Under the pieces are notes generated by a model that saw only the letters and a list, made by a program, of their open reading frames with translations, ran no database searches and was not told the DNA's origin. A stretch of 8,756 nucleotides of DNA from Pseudomonadota bacterium (lineage in GTDB: Bacteria; Pseudomonadota; Gammaproteobacteria; Burkholderiales; Burkholderiaceae_C), in the NCBI GenBank assembly GCA_023415035.1, contig JAEZLX010000137.1, positions 1 to 8,756 of the forward strand, written 5' to 3'. This document shows, one piece after another, positions 1 to 7,448 of the stretch (the first letter of the stretch is position 1; every line of letters begins with the position of its first letter). The translations under genes were made by a program, and so were the position numbers.

Positions 1-2
1 GC

Positions 3-767
3 GTGGCCGCGGGCGAACCGCTGGAGATCGAACTGAGGCCCACCCAGCAGGCCATGGCCTTCGTGGCCCAGCCCATGGTGCTGGATCTGGCCTACGAGGA
101 CGAGCACCTGCTGGTGGTTCGCAAGCCGGCCGGGCTGGTGGTGCACCCGGCCGCGGGCAATTGGAGCGGCACGCTGCTCAACGGGTTGCTGGCCCACCAC
201 GGCGCAGCGGGCGGGCTGCCGCGCGCGGGCATCGTCCACCGGCTGGACAAGGATACCTCCGGCCTGATGCTGGTCGGCAAGAGTCGGCCGGCGGTGGACG
301 AGCTGGTGCGCATGATTGCCGCCAGGGAAGTGCGACGACAGTACGTGGCGCTGGCGCATGGCCTGTGGCGGGGTGATCCGGAGCAGGACGTTGACCGTCC
401 GATCGGACGCGATCCGCGCAACCGCCTGCGCATGGCGGTCGTCTCGGGTGGTAAACCGGCGCGCACCACCATCACCTGCCTGGACGGCAGTCGCGAGGCC
501 ACGCTGGCGGCCTGTCGCCTGCACACGGGGCGCACGCACCAGATCCGCGTTCACATGGCGGCGCTGGGTCACCCCCTGGTGGGGGATGTTCTGTACGGCG
601 GCAAGCCGGCATGGGGCATGAACCGGCAGGCGCTGCATGCGGTCCGTCTTGAGCTCGCGCACCCGGTGACGGGTCATCCGCTGTCTTTTGCCTGGGATCC
701 CCCGGCTGATCTGGCCGAGGCCATCGCTGCCGCAGGCCTCCGCTACAATGGGCCGGTTCCCGCCTGA
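3..767 (+). CDS. rluD: RluD-type 23S rRNA pseudouridine synthase, 5'-truncated by window edge
   Basis: RluA-family pseudouridine synthase that isomerises uridines in 23S rRNA; RluD acts on helix 69 (positions 1911/1915/1917). The visible 254 residues hold the end of the N-terminal S4-like region (about 1-20), then the catalytic domain. It carries the family signature HRLDKDTSG at residues 79-87, with D82 as the expected catalytic aspartate, the KPAGLVVHP block (41-49), and the GRTHQIRVHMA and HPLVGDVLYGG blocks near the C-terminus. Full-length RluD has roughly 70-80 more N-terminal residues carrying most of the S4 RNA-binding domain, so the true start lies before the window; the GTG at position 3 is only the first in-frame start codon visible. 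The RluD assignment over RluA/RluC rests on the VHP-AGN-GTLLN-LL wording and the PRAGIVHRLDKDTSGLM block. Unlike many proteobacteria, no pgeF/yfiH follows; scpB does. Confidence 0.85.
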   Translation: MAAGEPLEIELRPTQQAMAFVAQPMVLDLAYEDEHLLVVRKPAGLVVHPAAGNWSGTLLNGLLAHHGAAGGLPRAGIVHRLDKDTSGLMLVGKSRPAVDELVRMIAAREVRRQYVALAHGLWRGDPEQDVDRPIGRDPRNRLRMAVVSGGKPARTTITCLDGSREATLAACRLHTGRTHQIRVHMAALGHPLVGDVLYGGKPAWGMNRQALHAVRLELAHPVTGHPLSFAWDPPADLAEAIAAAGLRYNGPVPA

Positions 768-770
768 TCA

Positions 771-797
771 CCATGGGCGCCCGGCCGGCCCCCATGG
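771..797 (+). other. Imperfect hairpin between rluD and scpB
   Basis: The two arms CCATGGGCGCC (771-781) and GGCCCCCATGG (787-797) pair over 11 positions with one C-C mismatch around a 5-nt loop. It begins 3 nt after the rluD stop. No run of T follows (the next bases are CAGCCTCTCC), so it does not fit a standard intrinsic terminator. It could be an RNA-processing or stability element, or chance in GC-rich sequence. The pairing is seen directly; any function is inference. Confidence 0.35.
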
Positions 798-821
798 CAG
801 CCTCTCCACACACCTGATGCG

Positions 822-1496
822 ATGAACACCACGGATGCCCGTCGCGTCCTCGAAACCGCGCTGATCTGTGCCCAGCAGCCCATGAGTCTGCGCGACATGG
901 GCGTGCTGTTCGACGACGAGCTCTCTCCCGACACGATCAAGTCCCTGCTGGCCGAGTTGCAACAGGAATGGACCGGTCGTGGCGTGGAGCTGGTCAGGGT
1001 GGCCAGCGGCTGGCGGTTCCAGAGCCGGCCCGAGATGCGGCACTACCTGGATCGGCTGCACCCGGAAAAGCCGCCGCGCTACAGCCGTGCCACGATGGAG
1101 ACACTGGCCATCATCGCCTATCGGCAGCCGGTCACGCGTGGCGACATGGAGGAGGTGCGCGGCGTCACGATCGCCTCCACCATCATCAAGCAGCTGGAGG
1201 ACCGCGGATGGATCGAGGTGATCGGTCACCGCGAGACGGTGGGCCGTCCGGCGCTGTTTGCCACCACGCGGCAATTCCTTGACGATCTCGGTCTGGAGTC
1301 GCTGGACCAGCTGCCCCCGCTGGAGGGTGGCGATGTCCAGGAATCGGCGCTGGATCGCCTCGATTTCGAAGCGCTCAGCGCGTCGCTGCAACCGGCCGAC
1401 GAATCCTCGTTGCCGTCCGCCGAAGAAGAACTTTCCCCCGAACAAGCCACACTCCCAGACCATGAATCCGGCGACCTCAACGACCCCACCTGCTGA
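822..1496 (+). CDS. scpB: Segregation and condensation protein B (ScpB)
   Basis: ScpB is the dimeric winged-helix (kite) subunit of the bacterial SMC-ScpAB condensin. It binds the ScpA kleisin and helps compact and segregate newly replicated DNA in the cytoplasm. The 224-residue product shows the usual two winged-helix domains, about residues 1-80 and 87-150. Diagnostic ScpB wording is YSRATMETLAIIAYRQPVTR (87-106), the RGV-ASTIIKQLEDRGWI helix and wing, and GRPALFATT (141-149). Residues 168-224 form an acidic, probably disordered tail, also common in the family. The ATG at 822 is chosen because nearby ATGs at 794 and 817 are out of frame; no clear Shine-Dalgarno precedes it. The 3' end overlaps the next gene by 35 nt, suggesting translational coupling. 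scpA is not in the window and does not lie directly upstream, where many other bacteria have it. Confidence 0.93.
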   Translation: MNTTDARRVLETALICAQQPMSLRDMGVLFDDELSPDTIKSLLAELQQEWTGRGVELVRVASGWRFQSRPEMRHYLDRLHPEKPPRYSRATMETLAIIAYRQPVTRGDMEEVRGVTIASTIIKQLEDRGWIEVIGHRETVGRPALFATTRQFLDDLGLESLDQLPPLEGGDVQESALDRLDFEALSASLQPADESSLPSAEEELSPEQATLPDHESGDLNDPTC

Positions 1497-2640
1497 ACAC
1501 ACCCCCGACGGGGAGGAAGCGCTGCGCTTCGAGGAGGTCGTCAGTGGCGTCTTCGACGCCGAGCAGGAAGCGACACCAGCCGTTCCGGCCAAGCGCGTCC
1601 TGGCCCCGCAACCCGAATCGCCCAAGCTGCACAAGGTGCTGGCGCAGGCGGGCATGGGTTCGCGCCTGGAGATGGAGCAGATGATCTTGGAGGGGCGGAT
1701 CTCGGTCAACGGTGAGCCGGCCCACATCGGCCAGCGCATCCAGCATGGCGACAGCGTCAAGATCAACGGCAAGCCGGTGCGCCTGCGCATCGCCCCACCG
1801 CCGCCGCGTGTGTTGGCGTATCACAAACCGGCCGGCGAGGTGGTGACGCACGACGACCCGCAGAACCGTCCAACCGTGTTCAAGCGCCTGCCCAGGCTGC
1901 CGCAGGGCAAGTGGCAGTCGGTGGGGCGTCTGGATCTGAACACCGAGGGCTTGCTGCTGTTAACCAACTCGGGCGAGCTGGCCAACCGCCTCATGCACCC
2001 GCGCTTCGGCCTGGAGCGCGAGTACGCCGTGCGTGTGCTGGGTGCCCTGTCGAACGAGGAAAAGCAGCGACTTCTCTCCGGCGTGCAGCTGGATGACGGC
2101 GTGGCGCAGTTCGGCACGATTGAGGACGGCGGTGGCGAGGGTGCCAACTGCTGGTACCGTGTCACTATCGGCGAAGGCCGTAACCGCGAGGTGCGGCGCA
2201 TGTTCGAGGCCGTCGGTCATGCCGTCAGCCGCCTGATCCGCGTCCGCTACGGCGCAGTGGTCCTGCCGCGCGGGCTCAAGCGCGGCTTCTGGGTCGAGCT
2301 GCCGCCGCACGACGTGGCGCGCCTGGGTGCGGTGGCAGGGCTGCAGCCTGTCGTGCCGGCCGAGCGGGGCGGTGGCCGTCGCGTTGGCCGCAATGACCCG
2401 CGTAAGGGAGGTCCGCGTGGCGCGGGCGGGCCAGGGCGGGCGGGTGCCGGCGCGTCTCCTGCGGGTGGGCGTGGCGCGGGCCGTGCCGCCCCCGGGGCCA
2501 AGGCCGGCAACAAGCGCGCTCCGGACCCGATGAAGACTTCCTACGGCTACATTGGTCAGGATGCCCTGCAGCGCAAGCGCGAATACGAGGCCCGCAAGCC
2601 GGCCGGCGCTCGCCGCAAGAGCGGTCGCGGCAGCCGCTGA
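1462..2640 (+). CDS. rluB: RsuA/RluB-family 23S rRNA pseudouridine synthase with basic C-terminal tail
   Basis: Probably RluB, which makes pseudouridine 2605 (E. coli numbering) in the 23S rRNA peptidyl-transferase region. The predicted 392-residue protein has an acidic N-terminal extension (about 1-50), an S4 RNA-binding domain (about 54-105, starting PKLHKVLAQAGMGSR), and the RsuA-type catalytic domain (about 115-285). GRLDLNTEGLLLLTN (155-169) contains the expected catalytic D158, and GRNREVRRMFEAVGH is the second family signature. Residues from about 300 form a Gly/Arg/Ala-rich, strongly basic tail ending in a Lys/Arg cluster, as often seen in betaproteobacterial RluB. I chose ATG 1462 because no other ATG or GTG lies between it and the S4 domain; the reading frame extends back to 1258, but those residues are a shadow of scpB. 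The scpB-rluB pairing is widespread and supports RluB over RsuA, RluE or RluF. Confidence 0.85.
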   Translation: MNPATSTTPPAEHTPDGEEALRFEEVVSGVFDAEQEATPAVPAKRVLAPQPESPKLHKVLAQAGMGSRLEMEQMILEGRISVNGEPAHIGQRIQHGDSVKINGKPVRLRIAPPPPRVLAYHKPAGEVVTHDDPQNRPTVFKRLPRLPQGKWQSVGRLDLNTEGLLLLTNSGELANRLMHPRFGLEREYAVRVLGALSNEEKQRLLSGVQLDDGVAQFGTIEDGGGEGANCWYRVTIGEGRNREVRRMFEAVGHAVSRLIRVRYGAVVLPRGLKRGFWVELPPHDVARLGAVAGLQPVVPAERGGGRRVGRNDPRKGGPRGAGGPGRAGAGASPAGGRGAGRAAPGAKAGNKRAPDPMKTSYGYIGQDALQRKREYEARKPAGARRKSGRGSR

Positions 2641-2654
2641 CCCACCCGACGTTG

Positions 2655-2660
2655 TAGAAT
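2655..2660 (+). promoter_or_regulatory. Candidate -10 element upstream of ndk
   Basis: TAGAAT in an 82-nt intergenic gap that is visibly more AT-rich than its flanks, starting 15 nt after the rluB stop. It matches the sigma-70 -10 consensus TATAAT at five of six bases. I see no convincing -35 box 16-18 nt upstream, where the bases fall within the GC-rich end of rluB. If real, the transcript leader before ndk would be about 55 nt. Confidence 0.3.
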
Positions 2661-2712
2661 TGCAGGCTTTGCGGTCAGAAGCGCAAGGAACCTCTTTTCC
2701 CTAGACAATTCC

Positions 2713-2717
2713 AAGGA
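2713..2717 (+). promoter_or_regulatory. Shine-Dalgarno of ndk
   Basis: AAGGA, five bases before the ATG at 2723. It fixes the ndk start and is among the clearest ribosome binding sites here, fitting a well-expressed housekeeping gene. Confidence 0.75.
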
Positions 2718-2722
2718 ATATC

Positions 2723-3148
2723 ATGGCCATCGAACGTACCCTGTCCATCATCAAGCCCGACGCCGTTGCCAAGAATGTCATCGGCCAGATCTACGCCCGC
2801 TTCGAGGCTGCCGGTCTGAAGATCGTGGCCGCCAAGATGGCCCATCTGTCCCGCGCCGAGGCCGAGCAGTTCTACGCCGTCCACAAGGAGCGCCCCTTCT
2901 TCAAGGATCTGGTGGACTTCATGGTGTCCGGCCCGGTCATGATCCAGGTTCTCGAGGGTGAAGGCGCCATCGCCAAGAACCGTGACCTGATGGGCGCCAC
3001 CGACCCGAAGAAGGCTGCCCCCGGCACGATCCGCGCCGACTTCGCCGACAGCATCGACGCCAACGCCGTGCACGGCTCCGACGCTCCCGAAACCGCTGCC
3101 GTGGAAGTGGCGTTCTTCTTCCCCGGCATGAACATCTACTCGCGCTGA
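2723..3148 (+). CDS. ndk: Nucleoside diphosphate kinase
   Basis: Ndk transfers the gamma-phosphate of ATP to other (deoxy)nucleoside diphosphates through a phospho-histidine intermediate, balancing NTP and dNTP pools in the cytoplasm. The 141-residue product is the standard bacterial length and aligns with the family throughout. It opens with ERTLSIIKPDAV (4-15), has the nucleotide-binding region around RPFF (57-60) and MGATDPKKAAPGTIRADF (90-107), and the active-site signature NAVHGSDAPETA (114-125) with phosphorylated H117. The start is supported by an AAGGA ribosome binding site five bases upstream. It stands alone between an 82-nt upstream gap and a 22-nt gap before rlmN; a location directly upstream of rlmN is typical of Proteobacteria. 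Codon choice is C-ending and strict, consistent with high expression. Confidence 0.98.
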   Translation: MAIERTLSIIKPDAVAKNVIGQIYARFEAAGLKIVAAKMAHLSRAEAEQFYAVHKERPFFKDLVDFMVSGPVMIQVLEGEGAIAKNRDLMGATDPKKAAPGTIRADFADSIDANAVHGSDAPETAAVEVAFFFPGMNIYSR

Positions 3149-3170
3149 GCTGCGGCGCGCTGATCATGCC

Positions 3171-4340
3171 ATGACGGTCAATCTGCTCGACTTCGATCTC
3201 GAGGGCTTGGCCGCCTTTTGCGAAAAGCTGGGCGAAAAGCGCTTCCGCGCCGTCCAGCTCTTCCGCTGGATCCATCAGAAAGGTGCATCCCGTTTCGACG
3301 AGATGACCGATCTCGCGCGCAGCCTGCGCGAGAAGCTTCCTTCCGTCTGCTCCATCACGCCGCTGTCCGTGCTCTCGCGCCAGGATTCGGCCGACGGCAC
3401 CATCAAGTGGCTGTTCGACGTGGGCGACGGCAACGCCGTCGAGACGGTGTTCATTCCCGAAGATGACCGAGGCACGCTGTGCGTGTCATCGCAGGCCGGC
3501 TGCGCGGTCGGCTGCCGCTTCTGCTCCACCGGTCACCAGGGTTTTTCGCGCAACCTCACCACCGGCGAGATCCTTGCTCAGCTCTGGTATGCCGAGCATT
3601 ACCTGCGCCAGCGCCTGAACAGCAAGGAGCGCGTGATCACCAATGTGGTGATGATGGGCATGGGCGAGCCGCTGCAGAACTACGGTGCGCTGGTGCCGGC
3701 CCTGAAGGTCATGCTTGATGATCACGCCTATGGCCTCTCGCGCCGGCGCGTGACGGTCTCGACCTCCGGCGTGGTGCCGATGATCGACCGGCTGGCCAAG
3801 GATTGTCCTGTGGCGCTGGCGGTGTCGCTGCACGCGCCCAACGACGATCTGCGCGACGGCCTGGTACCGCTCAACCGCAAGTACCCGATTGCGGAGCTGC
3901 TCGACGCCTGCCTGCGCTACCTGCCTGCGGCGCCGCGCGACTTCATCACCTTCGAATACTGCATGCTCGACGGTGTCAACGACCAGCCCGAACATGCGCA
4001 GCAGCTGCTGGCGCTGCTGCGCGGGCATGGCGGCACCGGCGTGCCCTGCAAGCTGAATCTCATTCCGTTCAACCCGTTCCCGGATTCCGGCCTGAAGTGC
4101 TCGCCGCGCAGCACCGTGCTGCGCTTCGGCCAGGCCCTGAACGAGGGCGGGATCGTCACCACCGTGCGCAAGACCCGGGGCGACGACATCGATGCCGCAT
4201 GCGGCCAGCTGGCCGGTGACGTGCTCGACCGGACCAACGCGGCACGGCGCATGGCCAAGCTGCGGACGGACGGTGTCCATCTCGTCAAGGTGGTGGCACG
4301 CCCACCACAGACACATACCACCAAGGAGGAGTCGGCATGA
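3171..4340 (+). CDS. rlmN: Dual-specificity 23S rRNA A2503 / tRNA A37 C2-methyltransferase RlmN
   Basis: Radical-SAM enzyme that methylates C2 of adenosine 2503 in 23S rRNA and of adenosine 37 in certain tRNAs, supporting translation accuracy. The 389-residue product has a short N-terminal helical domain (about 1-70, including LGEKRFRAVQLFRWIH) and a radical-SAM barrel. The [4Fe-4S] motif is C111-x3-C115-x2-C118. The two cysteines of the ping-pong mechanism are present: C104 in GTLCVSSQ and C344 in RGDDIDAACGQL, matching E. coli C118 and C355. MMGMGEPLQN (161-170) is the SAM-binding GEP motif. C104 and C344 plus overall wording place it in RlmN; Cfr-type resistance enzymes share this chemistry but are much less similar in sequence. 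ATG 3171 gives a normal N-terminus, though no Shine-Dalgarno is evident. Its stop overlaps the pilW start (ATGA), so it probably heads the rlmN-pilW-rodZ-ispG operon or continues from ndk. Confidence 0.97.
   Translation: MTVNLLDFDLEGLAAFCEKLGEKRFRAVQLFRWIHQKGASRFDEMTDLARSLREKLPSVCSITPLSVLSRQDSADGTIKWLFDVGDGNAVETVFIPEDDRGTLCVSSQAGCAVGCRFCSTGHQGFSRNLTTGEILAQLWYAEHYLRQRLNSKERVITNVVMMGMGEPLQNYGALVPALKVMLDDHAYGLSRRRVTVSTSGVVPMIDRLAKDCPVALAVSLHAPNDDLRDGLVPLNRKYPIAELLDACLRYLPAAPRDFITFEYCMLDGVNDQPEHAQQLLALLRGHGGTGVPCKLNLIPFNPFPDSGLKCSPRSTVLRFGQALNEGGIVTTVRKTRGDDIDAACGQLAGDVLDRTNAARRMAKLRTDGVHLVKVVARPPQTHTTKEESA
4323..4329 (+). promoter_or_regulatory. Strong Shine-Dalgarno of pilW, inside the end of rlmN
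   Basis: AAGGAGG, a near-perfect anti-16S match, seven bases before ATG 4337. It lies within the last codons of rlmN (KEES) and decides the pilW start. Its strength suggests pilW is not solely dependent on coupling to rlmN. Confidence 0.85.
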
Positions 4341-5185
4341 GTTCTGTTTCGGGGTTCTCCGGCAAGGGATCCGGTGCGCGTCACCGGCACCTTGCGTACC
4401 TGGTCGGCGGTCTGGCACTGCTGGCCGCGCTCGCGGGCTGCGCGCAAGGGCCGTCCGCGGCGACCGGCAGCGGGTCCGGGACGGAGCCGCTGACCGAATC
4501 GGACGAGCCCGAAGCCCGCACGCGGGCCCGCCTGCGGGTGGAGCTGGCCACGGGTTATTTCGAGCAGGACAAACCGACCATCGCGCTGGACGAGATCAAG
4601 CAGGCCCTGGCGGCCGATCCCAACTACGCGCCGGCCTACGTGCTGAGGGGGCTGGTGTACATGCGGCTGAACGACAGCCGGCTGGCCGACGAGAGCTTCC
4701 GGCGCGCGCTGCAGCTGAGCCCGCGGGATCCGGACGCCCTGCACAACTATGGCTGGTTCCAGTGCCTGCAGGGGCGCCGCCCGCAGGCGATCGAGCTGTT
4801 CCAGCAGGCGCTGGCCAGCCCGGTCTACGGTGGCCAGGCCAAGACCCTCATGGCCAAGGGGATCTGTCAGGTCCAGATGGGACAGCTCGCCGAGGCCGAG
4901 GGCAGCTTTGCCCGTTCCTACGAGCTGGATGCGGCCAACCCGGTGACGGCCTACAACCTGGCCAATCTGCTGTACCGCCGGGGCGACTACGTGCGCGCTC
5001 AGTTCTACGCGCGCCGTCTGAACAATTCGGAGCAGGCCAATGCCGAGTCGCTGTGGCTGGGCGTGCTGATCGAGCGCCGCCTGGGTCAGGCCCAGGCCGC
5101 CGAACAGCTGGGCCAGCAACTGGTGCGCCGATTCCCGCAATCGCGCGAGGCGACTTCGTTCCAGAGAGGCATGTTCAATGACTGA
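4337..5185 (+). CDS. pilW: Type IV pilus biogenesis/stability lipoprotein PilW (PilF), TPR protein
   Basis: PilW/PilF is an outer-membrane lipoprotein made of tetratricopeptide repeats that stabilises type IV pili and, in Pseudomonas, localises and assembles the PilQ secretin. The 282-residue product has a basic N-terminus (ARHRH), a hydrophobic stretch at about 20-34, and a lipobox LAGC with C35 as the lipidated cysteine; residues 36 and 37 are Ala and Gln, with no Asp at +2, consistent with outer-membrane sorting. A low-complexity Gly/Ser/Thr linker (39-50) follows. About six TPR-like helical pairs cover residues 66-271 (for example 100-133, 134-167 and 168-202). It overlaps rlmN by 4 nt and rodZ by 8 nt. 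This rlmN-pilW-rodZ arrangement is conserved in Beta- and Gammaproteobacteria and supports PilW over a generic TPR lipoprotein. No other pilus gene is visible here. Confidence 0.9.
   Translation: MSSVSGFSGKGSGARHRHLAYLVGGLALLAALAGCAQGPSAATGSGSGTEPLTESDEPEARTRARLRVELATGYFEQDKPTIALDEIKQALAADPNYAPAYVLRGLVYMRLNDSRLADESFRRALQLSPRDPDALHNYGWFQCLQGRRPQAIELFQQALASPVYGGQAKTLMAKGICQVQMGQLAEAEGSFARSYELDAANPVTAYNLANLLYRRGDYVRAQFYARRLNNSEQANAESLWLGVLIERRLGQAQAAEQLGQQLVRRFPQSREATSFQRGMFND
5163..5169 (+). promoter_or_regulatory. Shine-Dalgarno-like site of rodZ
   Basis: AGAGAGG, eight bases before ATG 5178 and inside the final pilW codons. It supports 5178 as the rodZ start; the ATG at 5171 is in a different frame. 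Confidence 0.55.
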
Positions 5186-6095
5186 GGCGGTGGTGCACGA
5201 GACGGCAGCGCCTGTGCGGTTGCGTCAGGCGCGCGAGGCCGCCGGCCTGCACGTGGCTGTCCTGGCGTCCGCGCTGAAGGTGCCCGTGCACAAGCTCGAG
5301 GCCCTGGAGGAGGGGCGGTACGACCTGCTGCCCGACCTGGTGTTTGCCCGCGCGCTGGCGTCCAGCGCATGCCGTCACCTGAAGATCGATCCGGGTCCCG
5401 TGCTCGACGAAATCCCGTCTCCCGGCGCGAGTACGCTGGGCGAGGTGCCCCGCGCCATCAGCGCGCCGTTCCGCGCATCCAAGGTGGATCTGGGCAGCAG
5501 CGCCGGCACCGGGACCGGTGGACTGAAGGTGGCTGGCTGGATCGCCGGTGTGCTGGTGGTGGCCGCGGCGGTGGTGATGCTGCTGCCGGAAGACCTCTCC
5601 TGGCTTGGCTGGTCCGGCAAGACCGGCGCGGCAACGCAGGCGGTGACACCTGCCGGAGAGGGCGCCGTGGTCGAGCCCGTGCTCCAGACCCTGCCGGTGC
5701 TGCCGGCAGCGACAGGCGAGGCGTCGCAGACGCCCAACAGTGGGGTCACGACGCCAGAGCCCGATCAGGCCCCTGCATCGCCCGAGTTGCCGGCGGCGGT
5801 TCAGGCAGGTGAAGCCGGTGCCGCGGCGCAGACGGGAGCCCCCGCGGCGGCCGAAGGCAGTGGCCTGCTGGTGCTGACCGCCAGGGGTGACTCCTGGGTC
5901 GAAGTGACCAATGGCAGCCGCGCGGTGGTGGTCCAGCGCATGATGAAGGCGGGCGACCGGCTTGAGTTTTCCAGCGCGCCGCCCTACAGCGTGATTCTCG
6001 GCCGCGCGGATCAGGTGGATGTGACTGTTCGCGGCAAGCCGTACGACGTGCTGCCGCTGGCCCGCAACAGCGTGGCCCGTTTCGAGGTGAAGTGA
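5178..6095 (+). CDS. rodZ: RodZ-like cytoskeletal/cell-shape membrane protein (HTH + TM + DUF4115)
   Basis: RodZ is a bitopic inner-membrane protein that links cytoplasmic MreB filaments to the elongation machinery and maintains rod shape. The 305-residue product has the expected order. A cytoplasmic helix-turn-helix of the Xre/RodZ type spans about residues 14-75 (LRQAREAAGLHVAVLASALKV and a following EEGRYDLLPDLVFARA helix). One transmembrane segment lies at about 117-137 (LKVAGWIAGVLVVAAAVVML). A long Ala/Pro/Thr-rich periplasmic linker covers about 138-228. The C-terminal DUF4115 beta domain spans about 229-304 (LLVLTARGDSWVEVTNGS, then VILGRADQVDVTVRGK). It starts inside pilW (8-nt overlap) and ends 4 nt before ispG, a conserved proteobacterial arrangement. 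The HTH here is used for MreB binding in E. coli, although DNA or RNA binding has also been suggested for family members; mreB is not in this window. Confidence 0.9.
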   Translation: MTEAVVHETAAPVRLRQAREAAGLHVAVLASALKVPVHKLEALEEGRYDLLPDLVFARALASSACRHLKIDPGPVLDEIPSPGASTLGEVPRAISAPFRASKVDLGSSAGTGTGGLKVAGWIAGVLVVAAAVVMLLPEDLSWLGWSGKTGAATQAVTPAGEGAVVEPVLQTLPVLPAATGEASQTPNSGVTTPEPDQAPASPELPAAVQAGEAGAAAQTGAPAAAEGSGLLVLTARGDSWVEVTNGSRAVVVQRMMKAGDRLEFSSAPPYSVILGRADQVDVTVRGKPYDVLPLARNSVARFEVK

Positions 6096-6099
6096 AATC

Positions 6100-7383
<1,284 letters not shown>

Positions 7384-7395
<12 letters not shown>

Positions 7396-7442
7396 GCGTT
7401 CGGCGTAACCGTTCGCTCGACACTCGACGCTCAACGCTCAAC
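7384..7442. repeat. Inverted array of 7-bp repeats (GTYGAGC ... GCTCRAC) across the ispG stop and ispG-hisS gap
   Basis: Left arm: GTCGAGC (7384-7390), GTTGAGC (7391-7397), then a degenerate GTTCGGC (7398-7404). Right arm, in inverted orientation and perfectly in phase: GCTCGAC (7415-7421), ACTCGAC (7422-7428), GCTCAAC (7429-7435), GCTCAAC (7436-7442). The longest perfect pairing is 13 bp, GAGCGTTGAGCGT (7387-7399) with ACGCTCAACGCTC (7427-7439), leaving a 27-nt loop. Because the units repeat, other registers can pair too, for example 7384-7391 with 7414-7421, and 7382-7389 with 7423-7430. No T-run follows the structure, so it is not a classical terminator. The right arm ends six bases before the hisS ATG, and no good hisS ribosome binding site is left. 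Repeat and pairing are seen directly; a regulatory or mobile nature is inferred. Confidence 0.85.
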
Positions 7443-7448
7443 GAGAAA

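Noticed and set aside
744..749. TACAAT, -10-like sequence at the end of rluD, possible scpB promoter
   Set aside because: No acceptable -35 at 16-18 nt spacing, and it lies in coding sequence; not enough to call a promoter.
1258..1461. Possible longer N-terminus for rluB
   Set aside because: These 68 codons lie inside scpB in another frame and translate to Arg/Ser/Pro-rich sequence without similarity to the family; ATG 1462 is preferred.
768..1790. 340-codon open frame on the - strand opposite scpB and rluB
   Set aside because: Antisense to ScpB and the RluB S4 domain; composition is that of a GC-rich shadow.
3141..3159. CGCGC ... GCGCG stem around the ndk stop, possible terminator
   Set aside because: Only 5 bp with a 9-nt loop and no following T-run; easily chance at this GC content.
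3215..3240. CTTTT/AAAAG mini-hairpin and GCGAAAAGC direct repeat early in rlmN
   Set aside because: Short and explained by the codons for the CEKLGEK segment, where the EK(L/R) residues recur.
3917..5140. 407-codon open frame on the - strand opposite rlmN and pilW
   Set aside because: Spans two confident + strand genes and has no domain-like pattern.
4192..5181. 329-codon + strand frame overlapping pilW
   Set aside because: Arg/Gly/Ala-rich shadow in another frame. The pilW frame has a strong ribosome binding site, lipobox and TPR repeats.
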